From Anaerolineae bacterium (lineage in GTDB: Bacteria; Chloroflexota; Anaerolineae; 4572-78; J111): DNA of 18,259 nucleotides. The stretch spans positions 1 through 18,259 of the forward strand of contig JAHDWA010000127.1 in NCBI GenBank assembly GCA_023382535.1, written 5' to 3'. Numbering within the stretch: position 1 is the stretch's first letter; every line of letters starts with the position of its first letter. Made by a program: the position numbers and the translations under genes. This document shows positions 1 through 7,154 of this stretch, one piece after another. Below the pieces are notes generated by a model, which was not told the DNA's origin, ran no database searches, and saw only the letters and a program-made list of their open reading frames with translations.

Positions 1-778
1 TCCGCGGGGTATAATACCGCTTTTGCCAGGTGCTTAAGCCGTCCAGGCCGGGAAACAGAACCCTTTCGGTGATGTTGGCCTGGTCGAGTTTGTCACGAAT
101 CTCCCATTTTAACTCAGCCGGAATAACAATCTTGCGCCACATATCGGGATAGGCTTGCAGCCAATCGTCAAGTACGGCGCGAGGATCGGGCATCACCGAA
201 AAGAGAGCAAATTGGTTGACAATCCGGTCGTCAATTGACGGCGGCTCAAAGAAGACGACAAAATCAGGGGGAGACAGGGCATCTAAGTCTTTAAGGGAGT
301 CAACTACCTCCGCCAGCATTTCGACGGTAAAGTAGTCAGCTCCTTCCTGGCGCAGCGCAGCTTTGAGCGGGTCGGGCAGCAGTTGGTGCGCCTTAAGGTG
401 GTTGACGGCCCAGATAGCGCCATCAATGGCAAAACTGTCCAGGTGGGCGGTGGCAAAATGGGCCGCCACCAGGGGCGAAACGGTCCAGTCGAGCAGCCGC
501 GTAGGTAAGCCATGATGCTGGGCCAGGCTCAGCCAGTGCCAAAGCGTATCGCGCTCGACAATGTCGCGGTGGGCATACTTTCTGAAGTTTCGCAGCAGGT
601 GCGGTTCAAGCTCGGCAAAGTTGCCGCCCTGGCGAATTAAGGACGATTCAAGTTTGTAAGCGGCATTGGAGAGGCCGCGAAACACATAAGGAGAGCGAAA
701 TCGCCGCAGCTTTTGCTGCCATGAGCCAGTAAATAATTGCTCCTGTAACTCATTCCAACCGTTTACCCGTACTTCCAT
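1..778 (-). CDS. FRG-domain protein, C-terminus cut by window edge
   Basis: An open frame starts at ATG 778 and runs off the window at base 1 without a stop, giving at least 259 residues. The eponymous FRG tripeptide is at residues 33-35 (context YVFRGLSNAAYKLESSL). It is followed by the second conserved block AQHHGLPTRLLDWT (about 86-99) and SPLVAAHFA (101-109), the hallmarks of the FRG domain (Pfam PF08867). The visible end, FPGLDGLSTWQKRYY, resembles the usual C-terminus of such proteins, so only a few residues are probably missing. The biochemical role of FRG domains is poorly defined; some occur in defence or mobile contexts. The start lies 11 nt after the stop of the upstream ureohydrolase, implying a shared transcript. 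The ribosome-binding site is weak (AAAGG). Family assignment is secure; function is not. Confidence 0.85.
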   Translation of the reverse strand, partial: MEVRVNGWNELQEQLFTGSWQQKLRRFRSPYVFRGLSNAAYKLESSLIRQGGNFAELEPHLLRNFRKYAHRDIVERDTLWHWLSLAQHHGLPTRLLDWTVSPLVAAHFATAHLDSFAIDGAIWAVNHLKAHQLLPDPLKAALRQEGADYFTVEMLAEVVDSLKDLDALSPPDFVVFFEPPSIDDRIVNQFALFSVMPDPRAVLDDWLQAYPDMWRKIVIPAELKWEIRDKLDQANITERVLFPGLDGLSTWQKRYYTPR

Positions 779-789
779 AGCGCTATACT

Positions 790-1689
790 TTACCTTTTTT
801 CCTGCACAAAGCCAAACACCTCGTACATTACCTTTAAGGCTGCCAGCGAGGTAACATCAGAGATGTCCAGCGGCGGGCTGACCTCCACAATATCCATGGC
901 GCGGATAGGTAACTTGGCAAAGATCAGGCGCAAAAATTCCAGGCACTCGCGGGTGGTCGGGCCGCCGTGTTCCGGGGTGCCGGTGCCGGGGGTGCAGGAG
1001 GGATCAATTCCGTCAATATCCAGGCTCACGTAAACCGCTTCGGCGTCTTGCATCTGACTAATGACATCGCGGGCTACGGCTTCGATGCCGCGCCGGTAAA
1101 CATTGCGGGCCGTATGCCAGCCGATTTCGGGGTGGGCAGCGTAATAGTCCAGTTCTTCGGTTAAAAAGGAGCGCAGCCCGACGAACGCCAGGTGAGCCGG
1201 TGAGAGATTGGGCTGATCCAGGTTGCGGCGGGCGGTGTTGGCGTGGCTCCAGGGATGGCCCTCAAAGTTATCGGCCAGATCGGCGTGGGAGTCGAACTGA
1301 ATGTAACCGACCGGCCCGGTGAAATTTTTGGCAAACGCCTTGAATAGGGGAATACCCACACTGTGGTCGCCGCCTAAAAAGAAAGCCAATCTATGCTTAC
1401 CCTGGATGATTCCTGCGGCGCTCGCCTCCGTCGTCTCAAAAAAGCGTTCCCAGTTCAAATCGGTTTCCACATCGCCGTAATCTTTTACACAAATTTTTAA
1501 CAGGACCCCCTCTTCGGTGGTCAAGCCCAAATGGGGGGTGATGCTGCGGATGCGCTGCGGCGCGTGGCGCGTTCCACCCCGCCAACTGACGGCGTTATCA
1601 AACGGCACACCCAGCACGCCAATTTCGGCATCATCGGCCTGGCTGGCTAGGCCGCTCCACAAAGCGCGGTGTTCGACAAGTTTTGACAC
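790..1689 (-). CDS. Ureohydrolase family enzyme (agmatinase/arginase-like)
   Basis: Predicted 299-residue binuclear manganese hydrolase that would cleave a guanidino compound to urea plus an amine. The metal-binding blocks are present in order: GGDHSVG at 106-112, DSHAD at 133-137, SLDIDGIDP at 222-230, followed by TPGTGTPEHGG at 233-243 and EVSPP at 269-273. The frame extends upstream to an ATG at 1833. I chose GTG 1689 because AAGGAGG lies just before it and family similarity begins soon after, whereas the 48 extra residues look unstructured. The loop after DSHAD reads GHPWSHANT, unlike the usual agmatinase or arginase loop as I recall it. The substrate (agmatine, guanidinobutyrate or another guanidino compound) therefore cannot be named. 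It is followed by the FRG gene and is divergent from the aminotransferase at 2063. Confidence 0.85.
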   Translation of the reverse strand: MSKLVEHRALWSGLASQADDAEIGVLGVPFDNAVSWRGGTRHAPQRIRSITPHLGLTTEEGVLLKICVKDYGDVETDLNWERFFETTEASAAGIIQGKHRLAFFLGGDHSVGIPLFKAFAKNFTGPVGYIQFDSHADLADNFEGHPWSHANTARRNLDQPNLSPAHLAFVGLRSFLTEELDYYAAHPEIGWHTARNVYRRGIEAVARDVISQMQDAEAVYVSLDIDGIDPSCTPGTGTPEHGGPTTRECLEFLRLIFAKLPIRAMDIVEVSPPLDISDVTSLAALKVMYEVFGFVQEKR

Positions 1690-2062
1690 TGTTTTGCCTC
1701 CTTGCTCTTTTTTCCGGTCTCGGCTACAATGGCCGTCCATCTTTATGAGTTTTTCACCAGGGCCACAGTGCCCGCTCTCCAAATTAAGCATGCAGCGTGG
1801 CGTCTGCTTTGGGGCTGTTGCTGTAAAAAGCAATTAAGGATACCTAACGATGAAGTTTGTCTTACGTTACGCCGACCATTTCGGTTAAAGCTCTCCCTGA
1901 CGCCCCTGCACGCCGTCTGAAATGCTGTTAGGCATTGATCCAGCCGGATAACGAGTCCTGGCCTGGACCCGATGCCGTCTTTCCCTGCCGGATAATAATA
2001 TAACAATGACGCAGAGACGCAAAAGGTGACTCTGTGCTGAAGTATACCAGGAGAGTGAACTT
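1690..2062. other. Divergent intergenic region, 373 bp
   Basis: This stretch separates the minus-strand ureohydrolase from the plus-strand aminotransferase and should hold both promoters. I found no convincing -35/-10 pair. An AT-rich patch (GATAATAATATAAC, 1991-2004) lies upstream of the aminotransferase but lacks a matching -35. A 12-codon plus-strand ORF (1850-1888, MKFVLRYADHFG) follows an AAGGA box at 1836-1840. It could be a leader peptide, a gene remnant or chance. The minus-strand frame at 1743-2006 has no family features and looks noncoding. Confidence 0.4.
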
Positions 2063-3406
2063 ATGTTGAAACGAGAAAAAGCTCAACAGATTTATGATCG
2101 CGCCATGAAGGTTATGTCCAAAGGTGTGAGTTCAAATTTTCGCTATTGGAGTCCCACCACCACGCCGGTGATCGCCCGGGGTAAAGGGGCCAAAGTGTGG
2201 GATGTTGATGGCAACGAATTTATTGATTATCGTCTTGGCTGGGGGCCGATGATTTTGGGCCATGCCGACGAACGGGTCAATCAGGCTGTGCATGCGGCTA
2301 TCGAAGACGGAACCATCTTTGCTGCCTGTACTGAACTTGAAGTGATGGTAGCTGAAAAAATATGTCAGATGGTCCCCGGTATGGAAATGTTACGCTTCAC
2401 CAACACCGGCACTGAAGCAACCATGCACTCTTTGCGCGTAGCCCGCGCCTATACGGGCCGCGAGAAGTTTATCAAGTTTGAAGGCCAGTACCACGGCATG
2501 TACGATTATGCCCTCTTCAGCACCGCCTCCTCGAACCTTAGATCGCTGGGAGCGCGGCGCAGCCCGGTTGCGGTTCAGGTTGGCTCCGGCATCCCCAAAG
2601 GCATTCGTGACTATGTGATTACGCTGCCTTTTAACGATTTTGAAGCGGTCGAGCGGGCGGTCAAAGAGCGGTATTGGGAGATCGCGGCGATCATGGTCGA
2701 GCCGGCTTTGGGCAACAGCGCCGGCCTGGAGGCCGCTCCCGGCTTTTTGGCCCACCTGCGTAAAGTATGCGACGAATATGGCATAGTCTTGATTTTTGAC
2801 GAAGTTAAAACCGGTTTTCGGCTGGCCAACGGCGGTGCGCGTGAAGCTTACGGCGTTATTTCTGATATTTCGGCCTATGCCAAAAGCCTGGGGAATGGCT
2901 ACCCGGTGGCTGTTTTTGGCGGCAAGCGGGAAATCATGGAGCTTATTGGCCCGGGGAGTGTGGCTCACGCCGGTACCTATGGCGGCAACGCTCTGAGTAT
3001 GGCCGCCGCCAACGCCGTCCTGGATATTTTGACGGCCAGCCCGGTGCTGGCTGACCTGGCTAAACGGGGCCAGCGGCTCAAGAGCGGGCTGAGCGAAATC
3101 CTAAGCGATGCCGATCTTCCCCATCAAATGACGGGGCACCCCAATATGCCTGGCTTTTTGATTACCGGGGAAAAAGTCACGGATTACCGGGGCATGGCCC
3201 ATCATAACGATGAGGTTTACAATGCCATCCTCTTTCACATGTACGAACATGGGGTTTGGGCCGAAATTGATGCGCGTGAACCCTGGTTCCTGTGCGAGGC
3301 CCACGACGAGAGCCTGATTGACGAAACACTTAACCGTTTCCAGGATGCGGTCAAAGCGGTCAAGGCCCATTACCCTCACGCCAGTGGGGGAGGCAACCAG
3401 GCCTAA
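2063..3406 (+). CDS. Class III PLP aminotransferase, glutamate-1-semialdehyde aminomutase-like
   Basis: A 447-residue fold-type I PLP enzyme of aminotransferase class III, close to the glutamate-1-semialdehyde 2,1-aminomutase branch. Visible landmarks are NTGTEATMHSLRVARAYTGR (114-133, phosphate-binding region), YHG at 143-145 (ring-stacking Tyr), IFDEVKTGFR at 244-253 with D246 for the pyridine nitrogen, and YAKSLGNGYPVAVFGG (272-287) in which K274 should form the Schiff base. True HemL enzymes usually read GKxxGGGxP there, so the KSLGNG variant argues for an amino acid or polyamine aminotransferase, not tetrapyrrole synthesis. The start is supported by AGGAGAG 6-8 nt upstream of ATG 2063. 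It is divergent from the ureohydrolase; a joint role in guanidino or amine catabolism is possible but only inferred. Family assignment is strong, substrate unknown. Confidence 0.88.
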   Translation: MLKREKAQQIYDRAMKVMSKGVSSNFRYWSPTTTPVIARGKGAKVWDVDGNEFIDYRLGWGPMILGHADERVNQAVHAAIEDGTIFAACTELEVMVAEKICQMVPGMEMLRFTNTGTEATMHSLRVARAYTGREKFIKFEGQYHGMYDYALFSTASSNLRSLGARRSPVAVQVGSGIPKGIRDYVITLPFNDFEAVERAVKERYWEIAAIMVEPALGNSAGLEAAPGFLAHLRKVCDEYGIVLIFDEVKTGFRLANGGAREAYGVISDISAYAKSLGNGYPVAVFGGKREIMELIGPGSVAHAGTYGGNALSMAAANAVLDILTASPVLADLAKRGQRLKSGLSEILSDADLPHQMTGHPNMPGFLITGEKVTDYRGMAHHNDEVYNAILFHMYEHGVWAEIDAREPWFLCEAHDESLIDETLNRFQDAVKAVKAHYPHASGGGNQA

Positions 3407-3423
3407 TCAGCCTGTCTCGCTAA

Positions 3424-3456
3424 CTCTGGTTCCCAAACTCAGTTTGGAAACCAGAG
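3424..3456. terminator. Hairpin between convergent genes, possible bidirectional terminator
   Basis: An inverted repeat has arms at 3424-3438 and 3442-3456: 15 bp with one mismatch and a 3-nt loop. It lies 18 bases after the aminotransferase stop and between convergent genes. No U-tract follows on either strand, so it is not a textbook intrinsic terminator. It may still halt or protect 3' ends. Confidence 0.45.
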
Positions 3457-3469
3457 CAAAAGCAACTGG

Positions 3470-3531
3470 CCGGGATTGGGGGATGTGGGGCTGAAGTAAT
3501 AATTTGAAATCCCCTAATCTCCTAATCCCGG
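3470..3531. repeat. Octamer tandem repeat with an inverted partner
   Basis: Three 8-bp units stand in a row at 3508-3531: AATCCCCT, AATCTCCT, AATCCCGG. An inverted, related copy (CCGGGATTGGGGGAT) sits at 3470-3484, so the two parts could pair as a second imperfect hairpin between the convergent genes. The repeat belongs to a set of short-period repeats found at several gene junctions in this window. Confidence 0.6.
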
Positions 3532-3550
3532 CTCTATCACAGCGCAATTT

Positions 3551-4321
3551 TTATTTGCCCAAAAAGCAGAGAATCCCGGCGGCCACGCCCCGGGCCAGGA
3601 TTTTAGGCTTGTTCTCCAACAGGTCCCGATCGTCGAGCAGAAAGCCCAGTTCAATGATCGCGCCGGGAGTCATCCGGTCAATTTCTCTGAAGGCGTGATA
3701 CTTGGTCATATTATCGGTGACGCTGCTGAGATGTTCGGGCAGGCCGGTGTAGTCGCCATATTCTTGATAAAGGCAAGAAACCAACTTATCTTCGGCGTCG
3801 GGAATGGCGCTGTCGGTGGCCCGGGCGACTTTGAAACCGCTCGCGCCGGGAACCATGCAGCTATCGGCGTGAATGCTGATCAAGGCATCGGCCTGGAACC
3901 CATCCAGCCGGTCATCAAACTCGTCCAGCAGAACCGATTGAACGCCCCGCCGCTCCAGCAAATCAACCACTTCCTGCGCCGTGCGGTAATTTACATCGGC
4001 TTCGCTCAGCCCATCGGGGCAAACAGCGCCGGGATCGTAACCCCGGTGGCCGGCAACGATCCCAACCAGGGGCCGGAAGGGGTCGCGCGTCGGCAGTGGA
4101 TTGTCGGCTACGCTGACCGTCGGGGCCAGCGACGGGGCGGTAGTGGTGGGTAGGGGTGGGGCAATTTTTATGACCGGCTGCACCTCCGGCTCAAAGAGCC
4201 TGAACCCCATCAGGATGCCCATGATGCTCAATACCATAAAAACTAGCGAGAACATCGTCCGCTGGCCGTGCGCGGATGTCTGCCGAAGCGGTTGGGCCGG
4301 TTTGGGCCGATAACTATACAT
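3551..4321 (-). CDS. Membrane-anchored N-acetylmuramoyl-L-alanine amidase (Amidase_3)
   Basis: A predicted zinc peptidoglycan amidase that cleaves the bond between MurNAc and L-alanine outside the membrane. From ATG 4321 it is 256 residues. A single hydrophobic segment (about 23-43, MFSLVFMVLSIMGILMG) follows a basic N-terminus, then a Pro/Thr-rich linker (about 58-80), then the catalytic domain. Zinc ligands are visible as H92 (AGHRGYDPGA), E107 (GLSEADVN) and H151 (SIHADS); the catalytic glutamate is E224 (AIIELGFL). The frame opens earlier at GTG 4357, which would add 12 residues, but neither start has a Shine-Dalgarno sequence. I prefer ATG 4321 because a promoter-like element lies exactly in position for a leaderless transcript. 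The gene follows the WecG/TagA gene by 31-67 nt on the same strand and so could also be read from that operon. Confidence 0.87.
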   Translation of the reverse strand: MYSYRPKPAQPLRQTSAHGQRTMFSLVFMVLSIMGILMGFRLFEPEVQPVIKIAPPLPTTTAPSLAPTVSVADNPLPTRDPFRPLVGIVAGHRGYDPGAVCPDGLSEADVNYRTAQEVVDLLERRGVQSVLLDEFDDRLDGFQADALISIHADSCMVPGASGFKVARATDSAIPDAEDKLVSCLYQEYGDYTGLPEHLSSVTDNMTKYHAFREIDRMTPGAIIELGFLLDDRDLLENKPKILARGVAAGILCFLGK

Positions 4322-4327
4322 AATACA

Positions 4328-4356
4328 AATATAACATAATATTTTATTTTCGTCCA
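4328..4356 (-). promoter_or_regulatory. Possible promoter giving a leaderless amidase mRNA
   Basis: On the minus strand TGGACG (4356-4351) and TATATT (4333-4328) are separated by 17 nt. The -10 box is 6 nt from the A of ATG 4321, so transcription would begin at or next to the start codon. The -35 matches the consensus at 4 of 6 positions and the -10 at 5 of 6. This is a sequence-based guess. Confidence 0.35.
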
Positions 4357-4388
4357 CAGCTTGGGCGGGAATTTTGGGGGAATGCCGG

Positions 4389-5195
4389 TCATTTTGGCTT
4401 AAACCTGCTCCAAAACACCAGCCAGCTAAAGCGCGGCACCGCGTTCCAGATGCGCCGCCAGCGCCAGGGTTGGGTCAGCAGGCGGTGGAACCACTCCAGG
4501 CCGAGCCGCTGCAGCCAAACCGGGGCGCGTTTGCTCGTCCCGGCAATAAAATCCAACGAGCCGCCAACGCCCATACAAACCGGAATTTGCAGCCGCTCCA
4601 GGTTGCGGGCAATCCATTTGTCCTGCTTGGGCGCGCCGTAAGCCACTAACAGGATATCGGGCTGGCTGGGCAAAATCCGCTGGACAATCGCCTCATTTTC
4701 TTCGACGGCCGGCGAACCGGCGTAGCAGCCGACCACATTCAGGTTAGGATAATGCTCCTTGAGTTTCGCCGCCGCCTGTTCGGCTACTCCCTCTCGCGCC
4801 CCCAGGAAGTACATCCGATATCCCTTTTGGTGGGATAACGCGGCCAACTGTACGACCAAATCAGAACCGGGGACCCGCTCCGGCAGAGGTGTTGTCCGCA
4901 GGAACCGGGCGGCCTTGAGCAGCCCAATCCCATCGGGCAGGGCCAGGGCGGCGGCGTTGATAATCTGCCGGAACTCCTCATCATGCTGCGCCGCCACCAC
5001 AAACTCCGGGTTGACCGTGCAGAGCTGGTGCGGCTGGCCGCTGGCAATAAACGCTTCAATCAAGGCCAGCGTTTGGGTGTTGGTCAGGGCGTGGACTTTA
5101 ACCCCAAGAATGGTGGCTGTGGGTGGAAGGGAAGGTTCGGGCGGAAGAAGTTCGGGGGAACTTGGAGGGACTTGAAGGAACTGGGAGGAACTCAT
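4389..5195 (-). CDS. WecG/TagA/CpsF family glycosyltransferase (GT26)
   Basis: A 268-residue family 26 glycosyltransferase. Relatives transfer N-acetylmannosamine or its uronic acid to a lipid-linked sugar during teichoic acid or enterobacterial common antigen assembly; here the product is unknown. Conserved blocks are TVNPE (60-64), ALPDGIGLL (85-93, with the presumed catalytic Asp D88), RVPGSDL (107-113), GAPKQDKWI (187-195), GVGGSLDFIAG (209-219) and the arginine-rich tail RAPVWLQRLGLEWFHRLL (223-240). The start ATG 5195 shares the sequence ATGA with the stop of the upstream GT4 gene, indicating translational coupling. The first 25 or so residues (Ser/Pro-rich) are encoded by a degenerate 10-bp tandem repeat and are probably not part of the folded domain. 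Confidence 0.92.
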   Translation of the reverse strand: MSSSQFLQVPPSSPELLPPEPSLPPTATILGVKVHALTNTQTLALIEAFIASGQPHQLCTVNPEFVVAAQHDEEFRQIINAAALALPDGIGLLKAARFLRTTPLPERVPGSDLVVQLAALSHQKGYRMYFLGAREGVAEQAAAKLKEHYPNLNVVGCYAGSPAVEENEAIVQRILPSQPDILLVAYGAPKQDKWIARNLERLQIPVCMGVGGSLDFIAGTSKRAPVWLQRLGLEWFHRLLTQPWRWRRIWNAVPRFSWLVFWSRFKPK

Positions 5196-5202
5196 TGGGA
5201 CT
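5143..5202. repeat. Decamer tandem repeat across a start codon
   Basis: Six consecutive degenerate 10-bp units occupy this stretch; on the minus strand the unit is roughly AGTYCCYYCR. The repeat contains the GT4 stop and the WecG/TagA start (ATGA overlap) and encodes the first residues of the latter, so the array has grown into coding sequence. Confidence 0.75.
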
Positions 5203-6424
5203 TATTCGCACCTTTCTCGTTCTCTAACCCGGTTTGAGAATAAGCATAAGCGGTTTTTTTTCTGCCTTCTGCCTTCTGCCTACTGGCTACTGCTTCCAGT
5301 ACTTCCAGAACTTGCCCTGCCGCTTGCGGCCAGGAGAATTTTTGAATTTGCTGGAAGCCCTGCTCAATCAAGCGGCTGCGTAGGTCAGCCTGAGTGGCGA
5401 GTTGAACCAATCCGGCAGCAATCTGGCCTGTATCATGGGGGTCAACCAGCAGCGCAGCCGGCCCGGCTACTTCCGGCAGCGAAGAGACATTGCTGGTCAG
5501 CACCGGTGCGCCGCAGGCCATCGCTTCCAGCACGGGCAGACCAAAACCTTCATACAAGGAAGGGCAGACGCAGGCCAGCGCACCGGAAAGGAGGGCCGGC
5601 TTGTCTGCCTCAGCGATGAAGCCGGGAAAGAGAACGCGGTCGGTCAAGCCCAGTTGCCGCACCCGTTCAAAAATGTCGGCGTAAAGCCAGCCCTGCCGCC
5701 CGGCAATAACCAGTTTGAGAGACGCATTGGGCAGTGAATCAACTGCGCTGTAAAACGCCTCAACCAGGCGGACCAGGTTTTTGCGCGGCTGGAGCGTTCC
5801 CAGGTAAAGGAAGTAATCGCCGGAAATGTTATACTGATTTTTTACGGCAGCAATCACTTGCAGATTGGTGACCGGGGCCAGGGTTTCATCGCGGCCCAGG
5901 TAGACTACGCTGATTTGATCGGGCTTGGCCCCGTAAAAATCAATCAAATCATTCTTGGTAGCCTGGGAGTCGGCAATGAGATGGCGGGCAACGCGAGTAT
6001 GGCGGCGCGTCGTCCAGTCAAGGTACCAGCGGTCAAAAGGTCGGTGCGCTGTGGGGTAGTGCAGGTAGCCCAGGTCATGGACGGTAACGATGCCGGGGAC
6101 CGGGCAAGAAAGGGGCAGAACATGAGCCGGCACAAACAGGGCGTCGGGCGGATGCAGATGCAGTTCTGCCGCCAGGCGCAGGTGGGTCCACAGGCGCGGC
6201 CAAGGAATGATTCGCGTTTCCACATAGGGCGAGTCCGGCCAGGCGGTGGGTTGCGGAGGATGGGGGGTATAAAGCCGGAAGCGGCGCTGCGGCGAAGCCA
6301 GTTGAACCAGGCCCTTGATCAATTCCAGCGAGTAAGTCTCCGTGCCGGTGCGGTGAGCGCGGGCGGCCCGGCTGGCGTCTATCCCAAAGGATGAAGGATG
6401 AAAGATGAAGGATGAATCACTCAT
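5192..6424 (-). CDS. GT4 family glycosyltransferase
   Basis: A 410-residue GT-B fold retaining glycosyltransferase of family 4, presumably acting at the cytoplasmic membrane face on a surface polysaccharide. The nucleotide-sugar binding half shows [18 protein letters not shown] (207-224) and the EX7E signature in [18 protein letters not shown] (292-309; E292 and E300). The start ATG 6424 overlaps the tsaC stop by 8 nt. The family-typical N-terminus (GIDASR) only appears at residue 14; residues 2-12 are the translation of a heptamer repeat. The C-terminal tail after about residue 378 ([18 protein letters not shown]) is also repeat-derived and lies outside the domain. The neighbouring WecG/TagA enzyme suggests that the two build the same glycan. 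Confidence 0.9.
   Translation of the reverse strand: MSDSSFIFHPSSFGIDASRAARAHRTGTETYSLELIKGLVQLASPQRRFRLYTPHPPQPTAWPDSPYVETRIIPWPRLWTHLRLAAELHLHPPDALFVPAHVLPLSCPVPGIVTVHDLGYLHYPTAHRPFDRWYLDWTTRRHTRVARHLIADSQATKNDLIDFYGAKPDQISVVYLGRDETLAPVTNLQVIAAVKNQYNISGDYFLYLGTLQPRKNLVRLVEAFYSAVDSLPNASLKLVIAGRQGWLYADIFERVRQLGLTDRVLFPGFIAEADKPALLSGALACVCPSLYEGFGLPVLEAMACGAPVLTSNVSSLPEVAGPAALLVDPHDTGQIAAGLVQLATQADLRSRLIEQGFQQIQKFSWPQAAGQVLEVLEAVASRQKAEGRKKTAYAYSQTGLENEKGANKSQ
5260..5294. repeat. Heptamer tandem repeat in the 3' end of the GT4 gene
   Basis: The units are TTCTGCC three times (5260-5280), then TACTGGC and TACTGCT, an exact 7-bp period. It lies in frame within the GT4 gene and encodes part of its charged C-terminal tail. 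Confidence 0.8.
6387..6414. repeat. Heptamer tandem repeat at the 5' end of the GT4 gene
   Basis: Four 7-bp units follow one another: AAGGATG, AAGGATG, AAAGATG, AAGGATG. They sit just inside the GT4 reading frame, directly after its start, and encode the odd N-terminal residues SFIFHPSSF. The heptamer is different from the one at the other end of the same gene. Confidence 0.8.
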
Positions 6425-7058
6425 CCTTCCCCCGCAGGTCGGGCAGATACTCCCGCAGCATATCCAGGGTGACTCGTCCTTCGCGCAGCAGCCGGGGTGG
6501 GGTGACGGTCAAATCAACGATGCTGGATGGTAAGGTCGTTGGGCTGGGGCCGCCGTCGAGGATGAGGGACAGCCGGCCCCGTAGTTGCTCGGCCACTGCC
6601 TGGGCGGTGGTGGGAGTGGGCTGGCCGGAGAGGTTGGCGCTGGTCACGGCTAGCGGGCGGCCCACTTGCGTAACCAGTTCCAGGCAAACGGGATGGTTGG
6701 GAATGCGCACGGCGACGGTACGTTCTCCGGTAGTCACCTCATCGGGCAGGGCCGGATTTTTGGGCAGAACGACGGTCAAATCGCCCGGCCAGAGCGCCTG
6801 TAACAGGGGCCAGGCCGGGTTGGGCACATGCCGGGCCACCAGGTTCAAGTCGTCAATCTGATAGATGAACACGGGCAAGGCTCTGTCGGGGGGGCGCTCT
6901 TTGATGGCAAAAATCTGGCGCACCGCAAACCGCTCAAAAGCGTTCGCTCCCAGGCCGTACACGGTATCCGTGGGGAACGCGACGACTTCTCCCTCGCGCA
7001 GCAGCCGCCGGGCAAGTTTAATTGCTTTTAAGGAAGTGACGGGGAGAATTTCGGTCAT
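6417..7058 (-). CDS. tsaC: L-threonylcarbamoyladenylate synthase (TsaC/YrdC/Sua5 family)
   Basis: Makes threonylcarbamoyl-AMP from threonine, bicarbonate and ATP, the first step of t6A modification at position 37 of ANN-decoding tRNAs. At 213 residues it has the YrdC domain alone, without the extra C-terminal Sua5 domain. Visible motifs are FPTDTVYGLGANAF (28-41), IKERPPDRALPVF (52-64, basic ATP/carbonate site) and VTSANLSGQPTP (138-149). ATG 7058 is the natural start, though its ribosome-binding site (AGGGAT) is modest. Its end overlaps the GT4 start by 8 nt, so this housekeeping tRNA gene heads a polysaccharide operon. Confidence 0.93.
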   Translation of the reverse strand: MTEILPVTSLKAIKLARRLLREGEVVAFPTDTVYGLGANAFERFAVRQIFAIKERPPDRALPVFIYQIDDLNLVARHVPNPAWPLLQALWPGDLTVVLPKNPALPDEVTTGERTVAVRIPNHPVCLELVTQVGRPLAVTSANLSGQPTPTTAQAVAEQLRGRLSLILDGGPSPTTLPSSIVDLTVTPPRLLREGRVTLDMLREYLPDLRGKDE

Positions 7059-7079
7059 GTGTTATCCCTAAGCTGCAAG

Positions 7080-7154
7080 GTAGCAGGGTAGCAAAGTAGC
7101 AGAGTTGCCAGGTGAAACTCTCTCTATCTACTCTGCGTCCTGTTACCCTGCTAC
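7080..7154. repeat. Octamer repeats forming an inverted repeat between HAD and tsaC
   Basis: Plus-strand units of 8 bp (GTAGCAGG, GTAGCAAA, GTAGCAGA, GTTGCCAG) start at 7080. A related inverted block at 7141-7154 matches 7080-7093 at 13 of 14 positions in antiparallel orientation. A transcript of the gap could fold into a long imperfect stem. The HAD stop codon (7153-7151) lies inside the right arm. No T-run follows, so termination is uncertain. Confidence 0.65.

Noticed and set aside
1743..2006. 87-codon minus-strand ORF between the divergent genes
   Set aside because: No recognisable domain, odd composition, and it overlaps the likely ureohydrolase leader. Treated as noncoding.
2390..2968. 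192-codon minus-strand ORF inside the aminotransferase
   Set aside because: Antisense shadow of a strongly conserved PLP enzyme, with no motifs of its own.
2063..3406. Naming the aminotransferase hemL
   Set aside because: The PLP-lysine segment KSLGNGYP differs from the usual GGGxP of HemL, and no heme genes are nearby.
3424..3456. Strong intrinsic terminator
   Set aside because: The stem is good but no T-tract follows on either strand, so it is kept only as a low-confidence terminator.
5143..6414. Short repeats as a CRISPR array
   Set aside because: Units are only 7-10 bp, directly adjoining and without spacers, and lie within or at the edges of coding genes.
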